This document shows positions 47,835 to 56,032 of a DNA stretch of 64,000 nucleotides, piece by piece; position 1 is the first letter of the stretch; each line of letters starts with the position of its first letter. The position numbers and the translations under genes were made by a program. A model generated the notes under the pieces. That model was given only the letters and a program-made list of their open reading frames with translations, had not been told where the DNA came from and ran no database searches. The DNA comes from Spongiactinospora rosea (lineage in GTDB: Bacteria > Actinomycetota > Actinomycetes > Streptosporangiales > Streptosporangiaceae): the NCBI RefSeq assembly GCF_003315795.1, contig NZ_QMEY01000027.1, forward strand, positions 1 to 64,000, read 5' to 3'.

Positions 47835-48758
47835 ATGACCATGAGCACAAGTGACGAAAGGGCGGCGGTGCTCGCTCTCACCAAGGCCACCCGCGACCGG
47901 CCCTGGCACCACACCGCCCGAGCCATCGCCATGGCCGGCAGCGCCCTGAGACTCCTCGATGGCGAACCGAGCGAACTGGACGCACTGGACGCACTGGACG
48001 ACGACGACAAAGCTCACGTAGCGGCCATCCGGGGCAGGCTCCAGCACGGCGACGTGGCCTGGGCGCGCGACCTCATCGCCGCCATGCGGTCGCACGGCCA
48101 CCGGCTCATCACCGTGCTGGACGACGCCTACCCCGGCAACATGTTCTGGACGAACGACTACCAGCCGTTCCTGTGGACGCACGGCCACCCGGCCTTCACG
48201 GACGATCGGTCCGTCGCCATCGTCGGCGAGGACGATCGCGATCACGCCGCCGCCGTCGCCCGCGCCGTCGCGGAGGCGGGATTGACCGTGGTCGCGCCAC
48301 TGCGCACCCGGCTCGATGCGGCCGTCCACGAGAGCGCCATCGCCGCCGGTGGCCGCACGGTGGGAGTGCTGGACGGCGGAATGGGCGAGCGTACGACAGG
48401 CGGCCGGTACGCGAGTGTGGCCCGGCGGGTAGTCGAGCACGGCGCACTGGTCTCGCAATTCTGGCCCGATACCGTCTCCACCGAGCGGACGGTAGCGCTC
48501 ACCTGCATTGTGACCTGCGGATTAGCCGCCATTACCTATGTGGTCGACGGCCGAAGCGGCGGTTTCAGCTCGCCGCATGTGACGAACTCCCTCAAGACGG
48601 GCAAGCCCGTATTCGTACCTCAGCGGCTTCACCAGGAACAACCGTGGGTCGCCCAGGCCGGTTTCCGGGGAGGCATCACTGTCGTCCAGGACATTGACGA
48701 CTTCTGCAAGCCGGCGGTCAATCTCGTAGATATGAGCTCCCAACCGACCATGTTCTGA
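47835..48758 (+). CDS. DprA/Smf-like Rossmann-fold protein with altered active-site motifs
   Basis: 307 residues. The C-terminal 200 residues align with the DprA/SLOG fold: AIVGEDDRDHAAAVARAVAEAGLTVV corresponds to the GSRxxT strand, RTRLDAAVHESAIAAGGRTVGVLDGGM to the RGID...AxHxGAL...G.TIAVL block, and GKPVFVPQR to the last strand. The GSR triplet is GED, and the RN pair of DNA-binding DprA is missing. The N-terminal part is helical. Canonical DprA loads RecA on single-stranded DNA; this divergent form may instead bind a nucleotide ligand. The next gene, two bases on, is ComFC-like. Start uncertain among GTG 47832, ATG 47835 and ATG 47841. Confidence 0.7.
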   Translation: MTMSTSDERAAVLALTKATRDRPWHHTARAIAMAGSALRLLDGEPSELDALDALDDDDKAHVAAIRGRLQHGDVAWARDLIAAMRSHGHRLITVLDDAYPGNMFWTNDYQPFLWTHGHPAFTDDRSVAIVGEDDRDHAAAVARAVAEAGLTVVAPLRTRLDAAVHESAIAAGGRTVGVLDGGMGERTTGGRYASVARRVVEHGALVSQFWPDTVSTERTVALTCIVTCGLAAITYVVDGRSGGFSSPHVTNSLKTGKPVFVPQRLHQEQPWVAQAGFRGGITVVQDIDDFCKPAVNLVDMSSQPTMF

Positions 48759-48760
48759 TC

Positions 48761-49591
48761 ATGGGTGACGCCAAGGCGCTCACCGACTCGGTCATTTCAC
48801 TTTTCAGGAACGTTCCGGCGGTACGCCCCGGCGTCTGCCGGATCTGCTTCGCCGGGCCCAACGACAGGCCCAACGGCGAGCCCTACGAGGTCTGCTCAAG
48901 CTGTGATCGCACCACGAAGCACGTTCGCCGGCATGTGGAGCCCGTGGTGTCGATCTCGCTGGCCGTCGAGAAGGGCGACGACAATCAGCTCTTCAGAATG
49001 GTGGCTCGCAAGGAGGCCATCCCCCGCGGCGGACGACCAATGAGGCCGGACAACTTGATGGCGGCCACCCTGTCCCGCTTTTACGAGGCTCACAAGGCAT
49101 GCCTCACCGGGCTGGCCGGAGGCCCGTTCACCATGGTCACCACGATCCCGAGCACCCGGCTTGACCGCCCGGCCCAGGCGTTCCACATCATGCCGCGGGT
49201 CGTCGGCATGGTCGACGCGCTGAAGCACCTGTACAAGCCGCTGCTGCTGGCCGATGAGACGCACGCCAGGGTGCTCACCAGGCGCCGATCACACCCGAAC
49301 GCCTTCCGGACCATGGGCGTGCCGGAGGGCGGCCAAGCCCTCAGCGGCGAACGGGTGCTCCTGGTGGACGACCTGTTCGTGTCGGGCGCCCATGTGCAGA
49401 GCGCCGCGTCGGCACTCCTCGAAGCCGGAGCCGAGGAGGTGGTCGCCCTCGTCATCCTCAGGCTGATCGTCCCGGCGCCCTGGCATGCGAACAGGACGAA
49501 CATCTGGCAGGAGGCCGGCGCGCGGCCGTTCTCCTTCGCCCGCTGCTGCCTCTGCGATCCGACCACTGCGGGCGACCAAGGAATCCACTAG
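48761..49591 (+). CDS. ComFC-like phosphoribosyltransferase with zinc-finger N-terminus
   Basis: 276 residues. A Cys4 cluster (CRIC...CSSC, about residues 26-49) occupies the position of the ComFC zinc ribbon. The phosphoribosyltransferase PRPP loop RVLLVDDLFVSGAHVQSAASAL is at about 205-226 with both acidic residues. The chain ends with another CC.C group (FARCCLCDP). ComFC is a competence protein; a PRTase beside a DprA-like protein can equally be part of a nucleotide-based signalling or defence unit. It begins two bases after the DprA-like stop and overlaps the convergent gene by four bases. Confidence 0.75.
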   Translation: MGDAKALTDSVISLFRNVPAVRPGVCRICFAGPNDRPNGEPYEVCSSCDRTTKHVRRHVEPVVSISLAVEKGDDNQLFRMVARKEAIPRGGRPMRPDNLMAATLSRFYEAHKACLTGLAGGPFTMVTTIPSTRLDRPAQAFHIMPRVVGMVDALKHLYKPLLLADETHARVLTRRRSHPNAFRTMGVPEGGQALSGERVLLVDDLFVSGAHVQSAASALLEAGAEEVVALVILRLIVPAPWHANRTNIWQEAGARPFSFARCCLCDPTTAGDQGIH

Positions 49592-50172
49592 GGCCTGGCC
49601 GGCTCTGGGACGACCCCCCACATCAATGTGGAGCCCTTCAACAGCCGTTCTGTCGGCCTGATCCCGGTCAGGTGCTCGACGAGCAGGAAGGCGGGGCCGT
49701 CATGGGGGCGGACGAGCGGTGGGTAGAGCCGGTCGATCTCGGCCATCGTGGGCGCGAGTTCGGCCGGAGGGTCCATCGGGTATCCCTCGTCGTGCTCGAA
49801 GCAGAACCTGATCTCGCCGTCCTCGCACCAGTAGAAGTAGTCGATGCACTTGACGCCGAGGGCGGCCTGGGAGACCAGGCGGGTGCCCTTGGAGAGTTTC
49901 CTGATCACGTTGGGGTCGGTGCCGAGCCAGTCGGTGTCGAAGACGAACGTCCAGTCGCCGATCGCGGTGACGCCCAGTGGCCCGTCACGGTCCGGGTAGT
50001 CGTCGTCCGGGTCGTCGGGGAAGGGGCCCGGCTGGAAGCCCGCCCAGTGACCGCCGAGGCGGGCGACCACCTCTTCCGGTGTGGCACGAACGTAGATGAA
50101 GGAGTAGTGGTCCTCGGAGTATTCGCCGCAGAGCCAGGAGACGTCGGGGGGCTGCATGGTCATGGTCGTCAT
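49588..50172 (-). CDS. Conserved actinobacterial protein (DUF6461-like)
   Basis: 194 residues from ATG 50172. The chain starts with SWLCGEYSEDHYSFIYVRATPEEVVARLGG and contains WTFVFDTDWLGTDPNVIRKLSKGTRLVSQA and a W-C-E-D-G strand, which I recall as the pattern of a family of uncharacterised actinobacterial proteins. It is mostly beta strands with acidic loops, without a signal peptide or membrane helix. Function unknown. It lies tail to tail with the PRTase gene. Two nearby ATG codons (50163, 50157) are alternative starts. Confidence 0.6.
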   Translation of the reverse strand: MTTMTMQPPDVSWLCGEYSEDHYSFIYVRATPEEVVARLGGHWAGFQPGPFPDDPDDDYPDRDGPLGVTAIGDWTFVFDTDWLGTDPNVIRKLSKGTRLVSQAALGVKCIDYFYWCEDGEIRFCFEHDEGYPMDPPAELAPTMAEIDRLYPPLVRPHDGPAFLLVEHLTGIRPTERLLKGSTLMWGVVPEPARP

Positions 50173-50319
50173 GCTGCCAGCGGCCACCGACAATCAGATG
50201 CCCATCGCAGACCGCGATCTACTTGATCGGAGACCATCGCTTTTCACGATGAGCCGGCGTGGCGGCCCGGACCTGGGCCGGGCGGGGGGTTCTTCGCCGG
50301 CCGCGCCTCCGCGACGCAC

Positions 50320-51297
50320 TCACGGGCGGCCGTGGACGCCGACCTCGCCCGTCTCGTCCACGACCGGACGGCCGCCCTGCTCGGACTGCCGTAGGGCACG
50401 GTTCCGGCGGCCGCCGGCGCGGTGGCGGCGGACGTCGCCGAGGTCGGTGACGTCCGCCGCCTCCAGTTCGACCCGGAAGTTCGCCCGGTACTCGCGGGGC
50501 GACATCCTCTTGAGTTCGCGGAAACGCCGGTTGAAATTGGAGAGGTTGGCGAAACCGGAATCCGCGGCGACCGTGGACACCGAGCGATCCGTGTCCCGCA
50601 GCAACTGGCACGCCCGGTTGACGCGGACGAGGTTCACATAGTGCGAGACGGTGAAACCGGTACTCCGGGCGAACAACCGGCTGGCGGCACTGGCGTGCAT
50701 GTGCGCCGCCGCCGCGATGTCCTCCAGCGTCAACCGCGCCGTGTAACCGGAATGGATCGCCTTCATCATGGCCTGGATCCGCACCGCCGCGCCCTGATGG
50801 AGAACCGACGGGCTCCGGCCCGTCGCCAGCAGGATGTAGGGCTCCCGGCTCAGCGTGACGAGGATGCGCAGCAGTTCGACCGTCCGCTCCGGGGGCGCGA
50901 GCCTGCTCAGGTCTTCGAGCGGCGGCAGCGCGCCGGGAAAGCGGATGCCGCGCAGGGCGTCGTCGAGCATCCGCCGCACGTTCCCGAACACCGGCGAGCC
51001 GAAGAACTCCGGCCCGAGGAAATCCCGGGCGAAGTGGACGACGATCGCCTCGATCGGCTCGCTCTCCGGCGTCGTCACATACGTGTGCGGCAGATCAGGG
51101 CCGAACAGCGCGAGGTCTCCCGGCCGGTACTCCTCCACGGAATTACCGGCGAGCCGGGTGCCGGTCCCGTGCATGATGTACGTCAGCTCGTATTCGGGAT
51201 GGAAATGCCAGTACGCCTCCAGCCGGTGCTCCCGGAACCGCGTGTAGCGCCAGTTCACCGGGAACTCCGGTTCGAGGTGTTCGTAGAGGATGCGCAT
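50320..51297 (-). CDS. AraC-family regulator with N-terminal cupin
   Basis: 325 residues from ATG 51297. N-terminal cupin (about 20-100: YWHFHPEYELTYIMHGTGTRLAGN, then PGDLALFGPDLPHTY) and C-terminal AraC double HTH (LEDIAAAAHMHASAASRLFARSTGFTVSHYVN, then VSTVAADSGFANLSNFNRRFRELKRMSP). The last 35 residues are an Arg/Gly tail outside the domain. It ends the operon ferredoxin, ferredoxin reductase, SMP-30-like, AraC, with a 45-base gap before it, and is the natural regulator of that operon and the divergent MFS gene. An in-frame upstream ATG at 51342 is less likely because GAGAGAGAAC precedes ATG 51297. Confidence 0.88.
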   Translation of the reverse strand: MRILYEHLEPEFPVNWRYTRFREHRLEAYWHFHPEYELTYIMHGTGTRLAGNSVEEYRPGDLALFGPDLPHTYVTTPESEPIEAIVVHFARDFLGPEFFGSPVFGNVRRMLDDALRGIRFPGALPPLEDLSRLAPPERTVELLRILVTLSREPYILLATGRSPSVLHQGAAVRIQAMMKAIHSGYTARLTLEDIAAAAHMHASAASRLFARSTGFTVSHYVNLVRVNRACQLLRDTDRSVSTVAADSGFANLSNFNRRFRELKRMSPREYRANFRVELEAADVTDLGDVRRHRAGGRRNRALRQSEQGGRPVVDETGEVGVHGRP

Positions 51298-51342
51298 CGG
51301 CGGTGTTCTCTCTCTCGCGCAGCCGGGCCCCGTGTTCACCAC

Positions 51343-52314
51343 TCAGCGTAGCCGCGGAGGCGTTTCCGCTTGTCGTGGCGTCAGGCGTACCTCCCGGCCG
51401 CCGATGACGTACTCGGTGAGATAGATCGAGCCGTCCGGCCCGACCGTCACCCCGTGCGGGCTGTTCAGCGTTCCCGCCACCAGCTCGGGGCGCTTCAGTG
51501 TGTCACCGCGCCGATCGTTCGGCCAGCCCTCGCGTTTCCCGGCGGCGGGGAACGGGATGATGTGCCGCAGCGCGCCCCTCTCCAGATCCACCGCGGTCAG
51601 CGCCCCGTCGAGGTCGGTGACGATGAGTTCGCCCCCGCGTACGGCGAGGCAGCTCGGGGCCCGCAACCGGGCGTCGGTGAAACTCCCGCGATGGTCGCCG
51701 TCCGGGCCGAAGGTCATCAGCCGCCGGTTGACCCGGTCGGCCACGACCAGTTCCGGGCCGCGCTCCGATTCGGCGATCGCCACGCCGTGCGGGCACGCGA
51801 ACGCCTTTCCCGACTCGGTGCCGTCGATGGTCTTCTCATGGCCGCGCTCGCCGTAGATGTGGACGAGGCTCGCGCCATAGCCGTCCGCGACGTAAACGGC
51901 GGGGCCGTTGATCGCGATCGACGTGGGCCGCCAGGAATCGCCCGCGTACGCCGGATGCGACGGCGGGCGCAACGCGGTGAACTCGCGCGTCGCGAGGTCG
52001 AACCGGCCCGCACACCCCTGCCTGGCCTCGAAATCGTAGTCCGGCGGGCGCGCCTTGAAACCGGGGTCGGCCAGCCACAGCGCACCGCCGCCGCTCGGAT
52101 CGTAGGTGATCCCGTGGATTTCCAGTAGCGGCACCTCGATCCGCTCGACGTCGCCGTCCGGCGCCCGCCGGACCAGCAGCGCCCCGCCGCCGGGGTGCGC
52201 CCAGTACAGGTTCCCCTCCGAGTCCAGCGCGATGCCGGAATGCGACCATTCCAGGCTCCCCGGCACCCCGGGCGGAAGGGTGTCCCAGCGCTCGCCGTCC
52301 GTCACGGCCGTCAC
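51343..52314 (-). CDS. SMP-30/gluconolactonase-like beta-propeller protein
   Basis: 323 residues, GTG 52314 after AAGGGAAG, overlapping the reductase stop. Repeats of the NHL/SMP-30 propeller type are seen: SHSGIALDSEGNLYWAHPGGG, HGITYDPSGGGALWLADPG, CPHGVAIAESERGPELVVADRVNRR, SPHGVTVGPDGSIYLTEYV. The family includes lactonases that open sugar or aromatic lactones. No signal peptide. In an operon with a ferredoxin/reductase pair it may hydrolyse an oxidation product of a P450-type reaction. Confidence 0.78.
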   Translation of the reverse strand: MTAVTDGERWDTLPPGVPGSLEWSHSGIALDSEGNLYWAHPGGGALLVRRAPDGDVERIEVPLLEIHGITYDPSGGGALWLADPGFKARPPDYDFEARQGCAGRFDLATREFTALRPPSHPAYAGDSWRPTSIAINGPAVYVADGYGASLVHIYGERGHEKTIDGTESGKAFACPHGVAIAESERGPELVVADRVNRRLMTFGPDGDHRGSFTDARLRAPSCLAVRGGELIVTDLDGALTAVDLERGALRHIIPFPAAGKREGWPNDRRGDTLKRPELVAGTLNSPHGVTVGPDGSIYLTEYVIGGREVRLTPRQAETPPRLR

Positions 52315-53504
52315 CTTCCCTTCAAGTCAACGAGTTGTGCCGGCCGCCCGACATGGACCCGGGCGGTGCGAAAGTCGCGCGGCATGTTCCAGCCGACGAC
52401 CGCGGTGACGATTCCGTCCCGCTGGACGGCGGCGACGAACCGCCCCGATTCCGGGTCGCCCGCGATGGTGTCGAGCGAGGTACCGCCGCCGTGCCCGTAC
52501 ACCTGGATCTTGGTCCCGTACAGGTCCGACCAGAAGAACGGCACCGGCGGCGCGGCGGGCACGGCTCCCGTCGCGATGGTCCGGGCCACGAGCCGCGCCT
52601 GTTCGGCGGCGTTGAGCTGGTGTTCGACCCGGACCGGGACGCCCGTGCGCGGATCGGTCCAGGCCGCGACATCGCCCGCGGCGAAGACGCCCGGCGCGGC
52701 ACGTCCCGCGAAGTCGCAGACGATCCCGTCGGACACGTCGAGCCCACTCGACGCGAGCCACCCGGTGTTCGGGACGCAGCCGATGGCCGCGACCACCAGG
52801 TCCGTCTCGACGACATCGCCGCCGGACAGCACCGCGGCCGTCACCCGGTCATCGCCGCGCAGCCCGATGACCTCCTCGCCGAGCCGCAGCTCGACGCCGT
52901 TCGCCCGGTGCAGCCGCGCGATGAGCGGCGACAGCAGCGCGCCCGCCAGACCGAGGCGCAGGTGCCGGGACCGTCCGGCGAGGGTCACCGCGACGCCGCG
53001 TTCGCGCAGCCCGGCGGCGATCTCCGAGCCCAGCACGCCCGCCCCGGCCACGACGGCACGCCGGGCCGTGGCGAGGCCGGCCCGCAGGGCGATGGCGTCG
53101 GCCCGCGTACGCAGCAGGTGCACCCCGCCGAGGCCCGCGCCGTACGCCGGGCGGCGCGCCGACACCCCGGTGGTCACCACGAGGGTGCCGTAGCGCAGGT
53201 CATCGCCGGACGCCGTGGTCACCACCCGCCCGGCGGGATCGAGGGCCGCCGCCGCCGTACCCCGCAGCAGCCGGATCCCGAGCCGGTCCAGGTCCGCCTG
53301 GGTGCACAACGCGGACTCCCCGGCCGCCCACTCGCCGGTCAGGATCCGCTTGGACAGCGGCGGCCGGTCGTACGGCAGCGCGTCCTCCTCGCCGACCATG
53401 GTGATCGTGCCGGCGAAGCCCTCGTCGCGCAGCGCCCGGGCCGTGCTCAGCCCCGCCACCGACGCGCCCACGATGAGCACGTCCGACCGCGTACCGGAGT
53501 CCAT
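52311..53504 (-). CDS. FAD-dependent ferredoxin reductase
   Basis: 397 residues. FAD motif VLIVGASVAGLSTARALRDEG, a second Rossmann motif RRAVVAGAGVLGSEIAAGLRERG (about residue 145) for NAD(P)H, and the FAD-closing strand PGVFAAGDVAAW (about 277) are those of the putidaredoxin/rubredoxin reductase family. PYDRPPLSK near residue 44 is diagnostic. It starts six bases after the ferredoxin stop, so it is the reductase of that ferredoxin. Confidence 0.9.
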   Translation of the reverse strand: MDSGTRSDVLIVGASVAGLSTARALRDEGFAGTITMVGEEDALPYDRPPLSKRILTGEWAAGESALCTQADLDRLGIRLLRGTAAAALDPAGRVVTTASGDDLRYGTLVVTTGVSARRPAYGAGLGGVHLLRTRADAIALRAGLATARRAVVAGAGVLGSEIAAGLRERGVAVTLAGRSRHLRLGLAGALLSPLIARLHRANGVELRLGEEVIGLRGDDRVTAAVLSGGDVVETDLVVAAIGCVPNTGWLASSGLDVSDGIVCDFAGRAAPGVFAAGDVAAWTDPRTGVPVRVEHQLNAAEQARLVARTIATGAVPAAPPVPFFWSDLYGTKIQVYGHGGGTSLDTIAGDPESGRFVAAVQRDGIVTAVVGWNMPRDFRTARVHVGRPAQLVDLKGR

Positions 53505-53510
53505 ACCGCG

Positions 53511-53702
53511 CTACTCGGCGAGCTTGATGGCGTGCGACGGGCACAACGCGGCGGCCCGCCGCGCGGCGGCCTCGTCGGCGGGGCCGATCTCGCTCTTGAG
53601 CATGATCACGATGCCGTCGTCATCCTGGTCGAAGAGATCCTCGGCGACCAGGGCACACTGACCCGCGCCCACACAGGCCGGTTTACTGACGGTGACTTCC
53701 AT
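53511..53702 (-). CDS. Ferredoxin, [3Fe-4S] type, P450-partner class
   Basis: 63 residues, ATG 53702, with GAGAGGGA upstream. Three cysteines only: CVGAGQC (residues 10 and 16) and LCPSHAI (about 54), the pattern of the small [3Fe-4S] ferredoxins that feed actinobacterial P450s. The acidic surface segment DLFDQDDDG is typical. The matching reductase follows at once, but no P450 gene is adjacent; the nearest candidates are 39805-41058 and 59695-60855. Confidence 0.88.
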   Translation of the reverse strand: MEVTVSKPACVGAGQCALVAEDLFDQDDDGIVIMLKSEIGPADEAAARRAAALCPSHAIKLAE

Positions 53703-54043
53703 ATCGAATCCCTCTCCATGCGCCCACGATCCCGGAGCGCGACGCCCGCGGAACGTTGATGCAGGCTCCTGTCCAGCACGGATGAGCATCGTGCGCGATG
53801 TCATCGCAACCACGATCGCCGAGCCGTACGTGCGGCGGCCACGCCGCTTTTGACCAGTTCCGGTACTTTAATGACATTTGCTGGATTCCGTTGGCCGCAG
53901 GATCGATGCTCACGTACTGTGAGCGCGCCGACGCCGGCCTCGGGGGAAGCGATCAACGGCTCGTGCGCGATCACCACGTCTGAGCGGCGGCCCTCATCGG
54001 CACGCCCGGCTCAGAGCCGTGCCGTGAGAATAGAGGAACGCGC
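53703..54043. other. Intergenic region between the ferredoxin and MFS operons
   Basis: 341 bases with no supported gene. It must hold the two divergent promoters. The one clear structure is GCTCAC-GTACT-GTGAGC (53908-53924), a perfect 6-bp inverted repeat with a 5-base spacer, a candidate AraC or other operator. Short frames here have no ribosome site or family match. Confidence 0.6.
53908..53924. promoter_or_regulatory. 6-bp perfect palindrome, candidate operator
   Basis: GCTCAC-GTACT-GTGAGC is the only strong palindrome between the divergent ferredoxin operon and the MFS gene, about 120 bases from the MFS start and 206 from the ferredoxin start. Chance cannot be excluded. Confidence 0.4.
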
Positions 54044-55330
54044 ATGACCGCCTTGCCCGCCCCCGCACCCCGCACCGAGAACACCGCCGATACCCCGCGC
54101 CACGGGCGCGTCGGGTCCCTCCTCGCCGCGATGTTCCTGGTGAACGTCTTCGGCTACGCCGCCAACGTCGCCGCCATCACCGTGCTGCTGCCCTCGCAGG
54201 TGCGGGAGGCCGCCGGGGACGGCGCCGTCGCCGCCCTGGCCCTGGTCAACGGCGTGAGCGCGATCGCCTCGTTCGGCATACCGCCGCTGGTGGGACTGAT
54301 GTCGGACCGCACGCGGACGCGCTGGGGGCGTCGATCACCCTGGATCCTCGGTGGCGGCGTCGCGACCGCGGCCGCGCTCGTGCTCACCGGGGCGGTCTCC
54401 GGCGTGACCGGCCTGATGATCGGCTGGTTCCTGGTCCAGGCCACGATCAACGTCGGCCTCAACATCATCCTGGCCACGATTCCGGAAGGCATCCCGGCCA
54501 GGCGGCATGGCCTCGCCAGCACCGTGCAGGGCGTCGGCGTTCCCGTGGGCGGCGTCATCGGCGTCCAGCTGGGCGCGGCCCTGGTCGACTCCGTCATGGT
54601 CGCGTACGCGCTCCTCGGCGGCCTCTTCCTGATCGCGTCCGTCATCTCCGCGGTGCTCATCCGCGACCGCTCCGGCGCCGCTCTGGACGATCCGGGCCAG
54701 GCGCGCCCGCCCATGGGGCGGCAGTTCATGGCGATGTTCAGCAGCCTGCGCGACCGTGACTACCGGTGGGTGTTCATCTCCCGGGCCGTCATCTACCTGG
54801 GCTACAACACCGTCTTCGGGTTCAGCCTGTACATCCTGCAAGATCACATCGTGCTGCCGGACGGGCTCGCGCCCGCCTCCGCGGTGGCGACCTCCCAGAC
54901 GATCAGCATCGCCTTCCTCACCGTCGCCACCCTGATCTCCGGGCCGCTGGTGGACCGGGTGGGCAGGCACCGGGGCTTCGTGCTGACCTCGTCGCTGCTG
55001 CTGGCGGCCTCGATCGTGCTGCCCCTGTTCTCCCCGAGCTGGACCATGTTCCTCGTCCAGGCGGGGCTGAGCGGATTCGCCCTCGGCGCGTTCCTCGGCG
55101 TGGACCTCTCCCTGGCCACCATCGTGCTGCCCAAGACCGGTGACGCCGGCCGTGACCTGGGCGTCTTCCACATCGCCCTGAACGCCCCCCAGGTCGTCGC
55201 GCCCTTCTTCGCCGCGCTGGCGGTGGAGCGGCTCGGCGGGTATCCCGCGCTCTTCATCGTGGGCGGCGTGTTCGCGTTCCTCGGGTCGCTCACCGTACTC
55301 CGGGTCAGGCCCCAGCGGGTGTCCGAATGA
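54044..55330 (+). CDS. MFS transporter
   Basis: 428 residues with 12 helices and the MFS loop 2-3 motif GIPPLVGLMSDRTRTRWGRRSPWI (as in sugar/cation GPH-like and drug exporters) plus the equivalent ISGPLVDRVGRHRGFVL in the second half. ATG 54044 follows AGAGGAA. It is divergent from the ferredoxin/reductase/lactonase operon and may move its substrate or product. Its stop overlaps a short frame (ATGA). Confidence 0.87.
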   Translation: MTALPAPAPRTENTADTPRHGRVGSLLAAMFLVNVFGYAANVAAITVLLPSQVREAAGDGAVAALALVNGVSAIASFGIPPLVGLMSDRTRTRWGRRSPWILGGGVATAAALVLTGAVSGVTGLMIGWFLVQATINVGLNIILATIPEGIPARRHGLASTVQGVGVPVGGVIGVQLGAALVDSVMVAYALLGGLFLIASVISAVLIRDRSGAALDDPGQARPPMGRQFMAMFSSLRDRDYRWVFISRAVIYLGYNTVFGFSLYILQDHIVLPDGLAPASAVATSQTISIAFLTVATLISGPLVDRVGRHRGFVLTSSLLLAASIVLPLFSPSWTMFLVQAGLSGFALGAFLGVDLSLATIVLPKTGDAGRDLGVFHIALNAPQVVAPFFAALAVERLGGYPALFIVGGVFAFLGSLTVLRVRPQRVSE

Positions 55331-55536
55331 ACGCCCCCGTCCACGACGAGCCCAGCGCACGCGCTGGGAGCTGTGGTTCGCCGAGCTTCGCGGCGGACTG
55401 GCTGGAGTCGGACATCGAGTTTCCGGCGCTGCCGTCCGGTGATCCGGCCGCCGCGGCGACCGCCGTACTGGGCTTCGCCGGACGTGTCCGGCGGTCCATC
55501 GAGGGCGGTGGTGGCCCGGCGGGCTCAGCCGGGTAG
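55327..55536 (+). CDS. Short hypothetical protein coupled to the MFS gene
   Basis: 69 residues opening with an ATGA overlap of the MFS stop, an arrangement common for real genes here. The product is soluble, acidic in the middle (ADWLESDIEFPALPSGDP) and ends in a Gly/Ala-rich tail; no family recognised. It overlaps the convergent ArsR gene by 12 bases. It may be a truncated gene. Confidence 0.4.
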   Translation: MNAPVHDEPSARAGSCGSPSFAADWLESDIEFPALPSGDPAAAATAVLGFAGRVRRSIEGGGGPAGSAG

Positions 55537-56025
55537 GTCGCGGGGGTGGGGCGGTGGGGTGGCGCCCTGGGCGACGTCGATCGCGGCGGCGGCGAGGGCC
55601 AGCACCGGGAAGATCGCGTGCGCCGGCACCCGATAGACCCCGCGCTCGGGCTGTTCGACCAGCCCGGCCGAGGCCAGCGTCTTGAGGTGGTGGTAGAGCC
55701 GGCCGGGAGAGGCCAGGGCCAGCTCCGTCTGCAGATCCGCCACCGGTTTGGGCCCGGCGACCAGTGACTGCAGGATCTGGAAGCGCGCCGGGTGCCCGGC
55801 GGCGGCCAGTACCGCGGCCAGCGGCCCCGACGGCTGCCGCAGCAACCACCCGGGGCTGCGCCGCACTTCCCACAGCCACTCGTACCCGCCGAGGCTGGCC
55901 TGACCGCCGTAGGTGATCAGACCCGTGCCGTCGCCGGCCGCTGTCGGCTTGGGCGCGTCGAGCGCCGCCTCAAGGGCGGCGACCCGCGCCTCAAGGCTCT
56001 CCAGCCGGTCGTCGGCACTGCTCAG
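55525..56025 (-). CDS. ArsR-family regulator, probable CTG start
   Basis: The winged-helix domain is clear: PLAAVLAAAGHPARFQILQSLVAGPKPVADLQTELA, then GRLYHHLKTLASAGLVEQ. In-frame coding sequence continues upstream of the first GTG (55866) through YGGQASLGGYEWLWEV and a coiled-coil heptad segment (DRLESLEARVAALEAAL) with normal codon use, but no ATG, GTG or TTG exists before the in-frame stop. The only candidate is CTG 56025, five bases after GTGAGG and eight bases after the stop of the upstream beta-lactamase-like gene, giving 166 residues. The pair thus forms an operon. If CTG is not used, the protein starts at GTG 55866 (113 residues) without the coil. Confidence 0.75.
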   Translation of the reverse strand: MSSADDRLESLEARVAALEAALDAPKPTAAGDGTGLITYGGQASLGGYEWLWEVRRSPGWLLRQPSGPLAAVLAAAGHPARFQILQSLVAGPKPVADLQTELALASPGRLYHHLKTLASAGLVEQPERGVYRVPAHAIFPVLALAAAAIDVAQGATPPPHPRDLPG

Positions 56026-56032
56026 CGTCGCC

